A stretch of DNA of 64,000 nt from the NCBI RefSeq assembly GCF_964204645.1, contig NC_134026.1, positions 22,278,650 through 22,342,649 of the forward strand. Direction: 5' to 3'. Shown here one piece after another: positions 52,233 to 64,000 of the stretch. Every line of letters starts with the position of its first letter. The stretch's first letter is position 1. This DNA is from Tubulanus polymorphus (taxonomy: Eukaryota; Nemertea; Palaeonemertea; Tubulaniformes; Tubulanidae). The position numbers were made by a program, and so were the translations under genes. The notes beneath the pieces are model-generated. The model was given only the letters and a program-made list of their open reading frames with translations. It had not been told where the DNA came from and did no database searches.

Positions 52233-54332
52233 CTAAAAGTACAATATATCTTTTTAAATATAAACCTGTAACAAAATCTTAGGTCTTTTTGATGATGCTC
52301 TAGGAATTATTTGGAATTAGCAGAAATGGCAGAAAAATTCTAGCCGTTTCCAAATGCAATGATATAATTCTTCCAGAAGGCCAAAATCGAAAAGTGCCTA
52401 ATATGATGAAAACAATATAAGTGAAAGCATTCCACAAAAAAAGTTTGGCCTCACACAACATGGCGAGGCACACATTCTTAATACATTAGGGTATGAATAT
52501 GCAGCAAATAATGTCTGGAATAGAAAGTCGTATCACAGTGACATTAAAAAAAAAAGAAGGAAATATAACATTTCAGTTTGATAGTAATCATGACTGTGCC
52601 ACAGACCATTCTCAATACGAAAATATGAGGCAAAAATGATTTGTTGGTTAGCCTACAGCAGGACAGTACATGGATTTACTATAAGGGATATGATTGCTGC
52701 TTAATGTGAAGGCCAACTGTTTCGGTCCTCAGAGTGGCTTTACCATTAACACATTACTTAAAACAGAATCTTATTCATATTGAACCAACAACTGAATGGT
52801 CTACCACTTGCTTAAAACCCAGAATGCACACTACGTTAAAATACGATAATATTCTTTTCCAGTACATTTTGATAAGTCCATCACTTTTTTCAAATCTTTT
52901 AAAAATAGGGATTGATTCTGTTTGATTTACTTGATTGGTTCATTTTGTATGATTCGTTTGATTTGGTGTCGCTTACAAACCCAGCACACTTGCTGGGAAT
53001 GAAACAAGGGTTCGATTTTGAAATCGGACATCAAAGTACAGATATAGTTGTGTGATTGGCGGTCGAATTTACAGAATTTAAATCAGTTATTGATTCAAGA
53101 ATTGCAAATTGCCCACGAGCATGTGTGTAGGCAGGAAGATTGCTTTTGACATACTATTACTGTTATAGGTAAAGCTTTAAAACATAATCAGCCAGAGAAA
53201 CAAGGAAGATATTACTATGGTAACACTGTCATGATCCATCATGAATTGACTATCACACTGACAGTAGTAAATCCCGCAGATTTTTCAAATGATTGCTAAC
53301 ATTTCTTCACAAACACATGGAATCAGCTAGCTCTCTACTGAAACGGAATCATTCACATGTTTATCGACGAGATAGACATTAGATATGATAGTGACACTAT
53401 TCCACTTCCACAGCTGTGAGCTTAACGACTTCCAAAAGTTTCCAGAAAATGAACTAATTTTCATTCATATTGTGGACCAGGACAAATACCTGGTAATGAA
53501 CTACATTTCATTATAAGACTGTAGTCAACTGAGGAACTGGGTACAGGGACTTGTTGCCAAAGTCAGGACCTATCCAGGCCCAGCCAATATGGTTACTTAT
53601 AACAATATGACATCAGTCTTGAAATGGCATACAGCATTTAGTGAAATAGCTCAGACCTTGGTTTGATCATGGATTCTAAAATGAGTCCATGGTTTGATTA
53701 GTCACCCAGGTTCATTCAGGAGATTTTGAATGAAAAACAGTGATGTCCTGACCATGCAAATGAATACTCTTCTGGACCTCATAATACATGATACCAAAGA
53801 TTTATGAAGACCTTATGAATTTTGGATGATATCAATATCTGTAATATCGATGAAAATCATTTCATATCCATTCACTGAAAAAATGAGTGAGTTTGAAGTA
53901 AAAATTACCAGTGCGTTGCCGGCTTTTGTAAAACCTTACTGTTGTCTTTGACTGATGGTATCTGCATGCAAGGTAAATTGAAGTAAAATGTCTGTTCCTG
54001 GGAGGCTTCGAAAGGATTACAGTGCAACATGCATTCATTACTTGATGATGATCATTATCAATCTTAATATACAAGCAATCTAACTTTTACTGACGATTGC
54101 TGGAGGCTCGTAGTCCCAGAAGGTCTAGCAAGACAAAATACCTTTACACTAGACGGTAAATGAGAAAAGATAGCGCAGAGTCTAAAATTGATGGCGAACA
54201 GCTATGGATAGAAAATAGTTCGATTGTTCAGGTAGAAAATAACATAAAATCTACAAAGCCGCAGAAGTTCGGATGAAGTGTAACATCTATGGTTTAATCT
54301 GCTAACCAGCCAGGCATAATCCAGCTGCTTAC

Positions 54333-54363
54333 CGGTGGGGAAAAACTGCTCGTAGAAGAACTG
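54333..54363 (-). CDS. Candidate MPDZ-like microexon before the PDZ4 lead-in (tentative)
   Basis: Minus strand: a pyrimidine-rich stretch ends in TTCAGCAG, a tandem acceptor, followed by 28 or 31 nt and the donor ACCG|GTAAGC. It encodes QFFYEQFFPT plus one leftover G. That phase is exactly what the exon at 52153-52232 needs (two bases in), giving a seamless Gly. The peptide looks protein-like, but so short an exon can arise by chance. No exon further upstream was identified. Confidence 0.4.
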
Positions 54364-55418
54364 CTGAATCATATAAAATGAAAAGAAGCTATACAGGGGT
54401 TCCTTCTATTCATATCGTTCTTCTGCTACCCAGTATGATGAAGAGAATTGCGATTAGCACTATATTTAGCACATATCAACTGTATTGTTGATTAGGAAAG
54501 ATGCCTTAGATGTTTGCAAAGCATATTTATCCATTTTTTTAATTCATAAACGACATCCACTACTTGGAAACTAGCTTAAATGCGTCCACTCTTCCTGTTG
54601 TTTTTGCTTTTAGCAGAAAATCTCGAAGTAAGGCTTTATCAATAGTGTTGCTGTCATCATAAAACATGAGCTGGGTAATGATGGGAGGAAATGCACAGAA
54701 AGGCAGCCTATGGGGATAACCTAGAATGCAACTTATTGTCGCAAATGTCATCAGGAAATCTCTTGACAATCAGTTCTTATACAGTACCATGCATAATAAA
54801 AGAGTTTCAGACCAATTGTCAAACACCATCAGTTTTCAGTGCACAAAACTTTTTTCGTTTCCAAGCACTCATCACATCACCAACATCAGCCGTTAACAAA
54901 ATCCAGTGAACTGAAAGCAATCAACACTCTTAAGTATAACAAATAGTGGTTCTACAGGTGTGATTCACATGTGTAAATGGTAGAGCACCTTGGAAGCTCA
55001 TCCCATACCACATGAAATATTCATCATCACAGGAAAAACTACCATCAGTAGTGAAACTTGAGTACTTCTCGTAGTAAAGACAGCTTCTCCAAAATACAAT
55101 GTTTTGTTCGGCATAGACTATAGAAAAGGGATGGTTTTGGCAACGTTGAAGCACTCTGGACTTAGACTCTATATCATGTTCATCACCAAAATTGTTTTAA
55201 TCCTTTAATTTATACTAAATAATTACTATTTGGCTACAGAACAATATTAATGCACTAAGACTGGTCTTAAATCAAATAAGCCTTGTCCCAGCAAGTGGCC
55301 CATCATATTAATTGTTCACACGAGATTCTGGGCTCACGAAGTATGGTACTTATGTAGTGCTGAATTTGCCAGAATACCGCGCTTACAGAGTGAGTAGCGT
55401 TTACGCGTGATTCAACTC

Positions 55419-55719
55419 ATAACCCTTTCAGTACGTCTACTCCTCAGTGCGGACTATAAATCGGTGATAGACTTCCCTAGTACACTGCATTGCGGTGTAT
55501 CGATGTATTTTGTAATCAGTTTTTTTATCTCTAATGAAAGATGGCAAGACCTGTCATACACGGCTAAATATTAGTAACTACCAATATTACCATGGCGCGG
55601 TATAGACACATTATCATGGTATGCCCATTATTCATTACACCGGGGTGGAACTTTTTCGAAAATTTTCAAATAATCTTCAGTACTTCAGGGTATTAATTAG
55701 TCAGCACTGAAAGGGTTAA
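55419..55719. mobile_element. TTAA-flanked piggyBac-like MITE, copy 2
   Basis: The left end is ATAA followed by CCCTTTCAGTACG; the right end is GCACTGAAAGGG followed by TTAA. The ends and a middle CCATGGCGCGGTATAG block match the copy at 24938-25242. The left TTAA has probably mutated to ATAA. Confidence 0.65.
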
Positions 55720-58700
55720 TAAGCCTCCTTCAGTTATGCCGATATTGGTAGCATTTTCAAGGTGTTTCATGTATTTTCTATGTTAACACATCTTACTGGT
55801 AATTTGAATTCAGCCAATTCAGCGTACAACTTACTAACTAGTTCCCCACTAATGTGAGTGAAATAATATCCTCCCTGTATACTGTTAAAAGTGAGCGTCA
55901 AATCTGACCACTACAACTGTCTATATACCAATGTTTTTTTTCATAGCTTAGGTTAAAAACAGGTGACAAAACAGATAAAAAGCATGAATAAACGACATTC
56001 ATCCCCCTGGTTGAATGCAATGTATCACAATACATGGCTCTGTGTTCTCTTGCCAGAAAATACGCGTTTTTACGGGAGGTCGGTTTTCGATGCAGAATCA
56101 CTCTCCACGCTTACTAAGCCAGGGTTTTTGTTACTGTACGGAAAAAGTTGCAAGTAGGCCTCACATAATCTAACCACGTGAACACATCGCACCATGTACT
56201 CTGTGACTCCGCTAATGATTAAGATGCACATTCCCTGCAGGCTTTTGTTCTATTAGCTCTGAAACTACCAATTCGATCAAACTATTTTCGTAATTGTTAT
56301 CTAACAAATTCTGCCATTTACAATGCATCGTGAAAATGACAAACAGCCTTCGGGGAGACTTTATGAATTTCGATGATTAAAGTCAGTTTTTTTGCGGAGA
56401 TACAGAGATATAGATGGGGTGGGTTGATGAATAAGCATTTAATAGCTTTCAATCGAAGCCGCGCGTGCAGCGCATGAAAATCTCCGGCAGATGACTCTTA
56501 AATAGAAAATGACAAGCTATAAAAATGTACATGAGTACATTGTTATCGGGTGTGCAAATCAACCCGCAACAATGCGATAACAGCATTTCCGTCGACTGCG
56601 AATCCACGAGATAATCGATTCATTGATCCCTGTATACGCTAAAAACGAAGACGGAAATTGAATGACGGGAAATAAATCAATTTCTCATATTTTATAGTCT
56701 AGCGTTATGTTTGCCCTCGTCTTGACACCCGGGCTATGATACGAGATAGTTGCCGGGAAACTGTCCCGTCAATCAGGCAATCCGATGAGATTAGAAAAGC
56801 CACGTCGTGGGAACGCTCGCCAACCCTAGTTGCATTTAGCGCCGACTTACCGCGACGCGGTCGTCTGCGGCGGCGGAAAATGCATGCGCGTAAATTCATC
56901 GGCTAAAATGTTGTAAGTGGTTTCTTCTTCAGATCCATTTCTTGGAGTTAGCGTTGGAAAGCGACAGCAAAATTACCACCATAAAACGTAACATGCGAAG
57001 AAGGACTTATTTTCTTCTATTACCGGGTACTGTGTCGGGCCGCTGTGTCGCAGAAAGATTATGCCGCATGAGGAGCGTCATGATTGTGGCTGTATCAATC
57101 TGCCTATCAGTTTACACAACAAGATGACTCAATATCTATCAAATTAGGTTTGGTATTTCAGTCGCAATTCAAAATCGATAATACAGCAAAACGATATCTT
57201 TATCGTGCGAAAAAAGTGACTAAAACTACATGAAAACAACATCTGCAAAATTTGATATCCACTGTTGTGAGTTAGCTATAAATCTATGCAGTCAAACTTA
57301 ATTATTTGCATTTTACAGGGATGAGATGCAAGCTCATGACTGAAATTTTTTCATATTTTTTCATACCAAAAACAGAATTTTCAACCTAAATTTTAAAAGG
57401 GACATTACACCAAACGTGATTTCTTCATTTTGGATAAGGTTTTATTGAAGAATTGCATAGTTAAACATGTTCAAGACGATGTAACAATTTTTACCTGTAA
57501 TTAGCATATTCAAATCAATGACTGCCACTGGACTATGAACATGTACAGGTACTATGAACTATCTGGGGGTCAAAGCAGAACCCAGAGTAAGGAGAACATA
57601 TACAGTCTATACGGAACACTACATAGAAATCGTCTGATTTTTCTGAATTTTTCGAAATATTTCCCTTTCCAAAATGTTCAAATTTTTCACATGCATCTCA
57701 TTCTTGATTTAACTTTAACATAGATATCGAAAAGATTCAGTCAACATTTCTAATTAGTACTAACATTCTGTTGGCCCTGTTTATTACAAATGTAATCTGC
57801 ATGTAGTTTGAAATCACGATTTTCATGTGATGTGACAATTTTAAGATGCAGTGGAAATATTGAGTGTAACAGCTAGAATTTCAAGCTCGTATTGAAATGA
57901 ATGGATTATCATCCACTTCAGTGTTGGTATCATCAACATTCTGTTAAGACGCATCAAAAGTAACGACCATTTCACAAATTAGTTCGAGCTATCTTCTTTG
58001 TTTAAAGCACCCATTCCGGGTCGATATTTGACATTATTGACTCCGATTTGTAAAGGAACAAGAGGTATGTTCTTCAAGGATGACGAAACTGCTGCCGGCT
58101 TTTTTTTTTTAGTGACACGAATAAAACGAAAACACATTAGCGAACTCAAGGACATGTCGTGTCTTATGTTACATTAAGTTAACGACGCAATTTAGCTCAT
58201 CGTCATCTTCATCATCTCCAGTCTCTTATCACTCCAATTCCAAGGCAGCGAGAATGCAAAATGAGAGCAAGATTTCATTTGGAGAAGAAACAGTGTTTTC
58301 TTCTGACCTTAAAATGCTTCGTACATGGGCCCGAACATGACTTAAATCCAGTCCTGTAATAGGATAAAGCCATTATGAATTTCTACCCAGCTAAGATGGT
58401 TTTCCAATCCACATTATGAGAGCCCTTAGACGCATAAATCTCATTTACAGGTCTTACGAGTACGTGCAGTGAGCCTCGGAGGTACACCGATAAACTTCAT
58501 AAAATTTGTAGTCTTCAGCATGAGCTTTTTCAAAATGAGCTTTACGATTGCACGAAAAACATTCGAGCAATATACCGAAATCGAGTAAACATGGCTGCAA
58601 TGAGAAAAAAGGCCCCGATTTATTATTCTGCTTTGTACACAAATAAGCAACGATCATAGCCTATTTCAGCAGCATGCATACCTATATCATTATCACTGTT

Positions 58701-59893
58701 CTATTAACACTGAAAAACCTATTTTTTCGGCTTGATACACACTACTTTATGGCTAATGAGTGTATCTGGAAAAACAGCCATGAATAAAATAACCATCAAT
58801 AATTCATGAATCGATTAAGACCATATGATTCAAAACTATACAGCAGTACGTACATACAGTACAGTAAAAACTATCAATTATAGGCATACCCTTAACAAAT
58901 CATATTAATATATCACTAAATGCATTGTATTCAGAAATGCTCAACGGTACTGTTGTCATATTTGACAGAGTACGTACAAAATTCACATTTAGATATTTAG
59001 TTGCCATTTGCAATTTCATTCTCTATCTCTTAAGTGGGCTTCAAACCTTAATATTGGCCGTTAATGGTTTTCTACCTCCAAATAGATAGCATCAAATTCT
59101 ACGAACAACTTCTATGATATTGCAATATACATATTTCAATGATGATGTTGATGCTAAGTAAATCTCTTGTTCATCATTACTTGTATGGCTTTTATTGCAT
59201 CACATGCATATACATCCACCACAGTCTCTTCCTGGCAAAAATGAATTTCTCTACTAAAAACCTAGCAATGTTGGATATACACAATTTGTCCTCTGGGCTT
59301 CTTCTAAAAAGCAAGCAGGAAAATTGCTGATGATCTGCTTATGAGCTTAACGCACCAAGAATGGATTTATGCACTGCGGATACTTGGAAATCCATCATGC
59401 GACAGGTAGACCACGTAATACCGCAGGGCACAGCGACAGTTGACGAGAATATTGACATGGCGTTCGATGTAAAATATATGGAGAGAATCCGAACAACCAG
59501 AAAAGTAGCGCATCGCATCGTGACAATAACGAACTAGATAAATCCCAAACAGTCAATCCATACTGAAGTTCTCAACCTTGAGCTAATAAGAAAGTTCAAG
59601 GAGTTTGCGGATCTAGATAGCGGAAAGTTTTCATGCAAATGGGAAATGCAACTGATCGGAATGCTTAGACAATCTTCTAAGTGGTGAGTTAAGTGCAGGG
59701 AAAGGTCAATAATAGTTAGGAGTAAGCAAGAAGCTTACGAACAACAGACTATATAACTGATATCAGTTCAGGTAGATTTGTCCTTTGATACATTCTACCA
59801 GTGGACATTAGGACACTGCATATTGTCAGGGCATTTCCATCTATCTTCTGCAGCTTTCACACTTTTCTTGAAATGGATACTACTCAAATCTTT

Positions 59894-60246
59894 AGCTGCA
59901 ATCACACAAATTTTTTAACCTAAGCCAAATTCAGTCTTTATCAAATCAGATCCGGACCAAGCATTCACACTGGCCTATTTGACAAGCACCACATTCGGCC
60001 AGACCAAAAACATTGGGCCAGGCCCGAGCCAAATCTAGCATAGGTCAAATTATTGCATACAAAAGCTTACTGGTTCTGGAAGTGACTCACCTTGCTTTGT
60101 CACAGCATCGTTTATTGAGATTTATTGAGATTCAAGTGACGGTTTATGTGAAAACGCGCTCACTAATCAGCCACAGGCCAAATTTGACTCGGGTCTGATC
60201 CGGGCCAGTTTCACCAGGGCCAAATCGGCTTGTGTGATTGCAGCTA
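59894..60246 (-). mobile_element. GGCC-rich MITE family copy, 353 bp (near complete, reverse)
   Basis: AGCTGCAATCACACAA at the left and TTGTGTGATTGCAGCT at the right form an exact 16-bp terminal inverted repeat. The family core (GGTTCTGGAAGTGACTCACC, AACGCGCTCACTAATCAG) lies between. CpG sites seen in the 27861-28202 copy are TG/CA here, suggesting an older, deaminated copy. Confidence 0.82.
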
Positions 60247-63200
60247 TTACCTTACTTTCCCCTACTTAAGTGTCCTAAACTAGGCTTATCTTTGACATCC
60301 TACGCAGGATTGTTTCGGCTGTGCCAGTTGTCCTATTACTTAATGCTAATGAGGGGCTACTTAGATGGCGAGATGATACAGGAAATATAGATCAAGAACG
60401 GACAGAATCTATACAATTGATCTATGAATATTTGAACTGATACCATCCATAGTAACCTAGCCATACAACAGTAAACTGAAAACATAAGAGTTGCCACACC
60501 ACTTATGGTTATCATCGATAATAACAACCCATCGTAACTGCATGTTGGTACGGCATTAAGGTGTGACGCAGGAAATGTACACAGATTAATGAAGTTTTAC
60601 AGCTGAGCTAATGCGCACAACTGGTACTGCCAATGTTCCAACATCTACTGAAACATCCGCGCCAGCATGCAAAAACACAATTCTCACCGGACCACGCTAT
60701 TTTTCATGTCAACGAATTGAACTATCGCATGTGAATTACAGTCATTTTCTCCGAATGGCGTTACTAGAGGGACCTTAATCTAAAACGTGGCAGACGCTTG
60801 TATCTACCTTTTGAAGCGTCTTTGCTGATCGATGCCTGACAGTCATAGATTTCGTCGTTGAATACGCGGCAAATTGAAACGGTGCCCACACATAACATCC
60901 ACCACAGATCTATAATTTTGCCAATTTGATGTAACTACGTTGTCGTCATAAGATTACGCGTGCGACTACGTAAATTCATTTCTAGGATTGTCAGCGAAAC
61001 ATCTCGTGTGCGTTGGCTAAAAGGTCAAAATGACCGCTTAATGCGAATCTTCAGTTCTGACATCAAAGAGTACCGTGAAACGTTTCAGACTAAGCTAACA
61101 AATGGCATGAAATTTGCTCGACGACATAACTGGCTTATTCGAAAGCCGATGAGGACACTGCTGCGGCATGAAAGCGTCCCCAATTATGGACAAATCCAAT
61201 TCTCTCGGAGTTGTCAAAGTCAATTTCATCTAAAATGCGACGAACACAAGAAGAATAGCGCAAACAAAAATTTTCAGCACTTTCTTAATTCGATTCAGCG
61301 ATTGAACTCCAGTGAACATAACACTCGTATTTCAACAAATCCAAATAATATCTGGAAAATTGTATTGAACTCTGGAGCTTTTTCTGAGAGTTCAGTTTTT
61401 CTTTTCAATAATGAAATTGTTCGTTTGACGATTACTTCTTTCGCGTGGTAAGCAAACAAAATAAGCTCAAATTCATTTCATAGAAGCAGAACAGAACCGA
61501 ACAGCAAACAGTACTGTGAAAAATGCTCTCTTCTTCATTTCAATATTCAAAATGTTTTCAGCCATTAGTTTTAAGGTTTTCTATTTCTACCTATCAGATA
61601 TTTTCACATCTCAAAATGTTTCCAGTTTCAGCATTAGAAGCTATGCGGCCATTTTCTGGGCAAATTTTTACCTCAATAAGTTTGCTACCCACTTAGGTTA
61701 CCATTTCCTTATCTTTTTTTCACCCTCTTTTGTCATAAACAAGAATCAAGTCGTCTCAACTTAAAGCCACACAGGATATCATCGGTCTATGTCAAAGCAG
61801 TTCAATTACTGCGTGACCAAACCCCAAGAGAGAATTGGTCACCCAACTGGTATTTATAGGCGGCAATCAGATTTGCCGTTGATTAACTTTTCCCGAGCAT
61901 ACTTGTAATGAAAGCTTTCTTCACTCGATGTTTGGATTGGAGAAACAGTCGTTATTTGGCCGAGTTGCCGAAGCCACGGTGAGCTTCCTATCAACGATAT
62001 TGCGCAAGTGATATGGAAGTCAACGTAATATTCATGCGGAATGAACTTCATTTAATCAATACTTCTAGCAACTTTCTAGCAACTAGCTCTTTTTATTTGA
62101 CCCCTCTAATATCGTCGGTGAAACGCAGATTGTGCAAATCAAAGATGTAAATTGCTACAACCGACATAAGATCAAATCTCCACAGACTTCAAGCGATATT
62201 TTCTCAAATCTGCATCAACGCCATATCGGAAAAGCCTCAATTAATTTCACGAATATCTTTTGATATCGGTTCAATCGAAAACATAAAACTAGAAGACACA
62301 TAACATTCTCGTTCTGTGATTTTTGTCTGCCATCATCGATACATCATGATGTGTCCTACTTTTGTCAAAAACTTCTCTGAGCAAGGAAGGATAGGACTGC
62401 AATTAACTTGATCTCATTTAGGATCTAAAGCTAGGGGCAGGCACACAAGCATGTTCTTTTGCGTGAGTTCCTAAACTCTGTCACGATAGGGTGAAAAATA
62501 CACTCGTTTGCCCCTTTACCTTCGGCAAAGTTCTGGCTTTGGTTTTTATGGAACCAGTTTGAAATATTTCTGATTGCTTGTAAAAGGATTTATCCTAGCT
62601 TATAGATACCCAATATGAAACGAAGAGCTCTAGTTGTCTTAAACCATAAATCTTCATTTCTATCTTTGGTACAATATCGCATACCGAAGAGACAAAACTT
62701 TAAGAACTATTGACTGGTTATCAATTTTAACAAGTAGGCAGTATAGAACATTCGTGACTTTCGTCAATTAAAACCAGTGGCTATCAGCGATATCTCAATC
62801 GAAAGAATTAGACGTTTTTCAACACGAGAGAATTAGTGAAGCAGCGAGTAAACATAATAGCAGTTTCTCATTTGCCACCGGTAGAACTTGACTTGCTATC
62901 TGCAATCAAAACCTTAAGAGAAAAAACCCCATTATTTTCATGATTGTTTCAAATAGAAAATACTTTACTCCCTTCAATGGTCAATGATAACATGAATATT
63001 ACCTAAAATACAAAATGTTTTCAAATCAGATATAAATTGATGAGAAATAATTTGTTTCAAATGATAATTACCTGGGTCATCGGATACCATTGTGCATGAA
63101 TTGTGTAAAACAGGATAAATCCTGAAATGCGGTGTATGGGTCTTAATAGCAATCCCTGTGCGAACACGGAAGTTACCAATGAAGACTGACAGGCAGGGAG

Positions 63201-64000
63201 GGCTATACCAAGCTGCAGCTATTAGTTATAATTACCCTACTGCCATCTATGAGGAAACCTGAGAACTGATCAACCAGGTTGTCAACTGATACTTGATTCA
63301 CTCCGCTAGAGAAATCTCGTATAACTTTCACCAAAAAAGTTTTCGCATTAGTCCCCTTTCACACGAGGCTGAGGCTTAGTTTGAAAAAAGATCGTGTTGC
63401 ACGTTTTGTGTTTGCTTCCTGTTTATCATTGGAGATACATCGCGATCCCAAAGGCAGGCTGAGGCAGGCAGATGTATCACGTTTCGCAACACGACAAGAG
63501 AAAATAATAGAACGTTAAAAAAATCTACAAGGAAGCAATCAGATTACGACCGGCCAGGTCAGGAAATAAATCTAATCCAACGACCATCAGATAGATTGAT
63601 TTCAGAGAAATCACATTATTACCACAAACCAGATACAATGCTAGCAGTCACAAGCGTTATTTTCATTTTTAGGAAGATTTCCTTATTTAATATTTGCTCG
63701 CTAACGGTGGTCAGCTCGAAGACTCCATCGTTTTTTATTTTGATTTTGTCATCATGGTACCCTGCTGCTATTTGTGATTGGATACGCAGATCCATCATTG
63801 ACATTTCCAAATTAGGGAGAAAGAACATAAAGTTGTCTCAAGAGAATGAAATTTTCAGAGGCCATTATCAGCCATTCAAAATACCAAAGATCATATAACA
63901 AGACTCGTTAGCATATCAAATGATGTATTTCCTGGAAAAAATGATAAATAACAGCAAGAAAAATCATTTTTATTAAACAACTGTCTGCACCATATTTGGG

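Larger units (their letters stand above)
52233..64000 (-). other. Upstream intron/flank, 11.8 kb, no certain exon
   Basis: No PDZ or L27 coding sequence was recognised here although PDZ1-3 must lie upstream. The region contains the TTAA MITE (55419-55719), a near-complete GGCC MITE (59894-60246) and three candidate small exons (54333-54363, 56851-56899, 58458-58594). The 163-codon open frame at 60960-61451 on the plus strand is not convincing. Confidence 0.65.

Noticed and set aside
60960-61451. 163-codon open frame on the plus strand
   Set aside because: It has no recognisable domain or repeat-family match, and in 64 kb of AT-rich DNA read in six frames an open stretch of this length is near the chance expectation. 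A translated search of 60960-61451 finding homologues would change this.
63619-63828. Minus-strand open frame with a charged peptide near the right edge
   Set aside because: No PDZ, L27 or other domain pattern and no convincing splice sites at suitable positions.

Overview
The window looks like a piece of a repeat-rich, AT-rich invertebrate nuclear genome. It has GT-AG introns of 85 bp to more than 16 kb, many short inverted-repeat elements and long microsatellites, and no operon structure. The protein it encodes suggests a bilaterian, perhaps a marine lophotrochozoan; that last step is inference.

One gene dominates. On the minus strand, 22 exons between 52232 and 51 join without a phase break into about 1,250 codons of a multi-PDZ scaffold of the MPDZ (MUPP1)/PATJ family. 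Both gene ends lie outside the window. Read from high to low coordinates, the exons encode PDZ4, PDZ5, a long Tyr-rich and Pro/Lys-rich linker, PDZ6 (degenerate binding loop), an acidic/Asn-rich linker, PDZ7, an acidic linker, PDZ8 and PDZ9 in MUPP1 numbering. The L27 domain and PDZ1-3 should lie to the right of the window or in unrecognised small exons at 52-64 kb. PDZ10-13 should lie to the left. Family members act as apical polarity and junction scaffolds, each PDZ binding a short C-terminal tail.

The rest is intronic or upstream DNA rich in mobile-element debris: an uninterrupted 942-unit AC/GT dinucleotide tract 48 bases after a splice donor; a 921-bp foldback element with 6-bp target duplications, built from TTTTGGCGCGCCAAAA palindromes that are back-to-back E2F-type sites; at least six pieces of a GGCC-rich MITE family with AGCCGCGATCACAC ends; a related 412-bp element; two TTAA-flanked piggyBac-like MITEs; a tRNA-derived foldback SINE-like family; a 3' LINE stub; and a perfect 37-bp-arm hairpin carrying a hammerhead-ribozyme-like core. 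The 52-64 kb region has no certain exon; three candidate small exons are reported there with low confidence.

No rRNA, intact tRNA, CRISPR array or bacterial-type feature was seen. All family assignments come from reading the translated exons; no database search was run.
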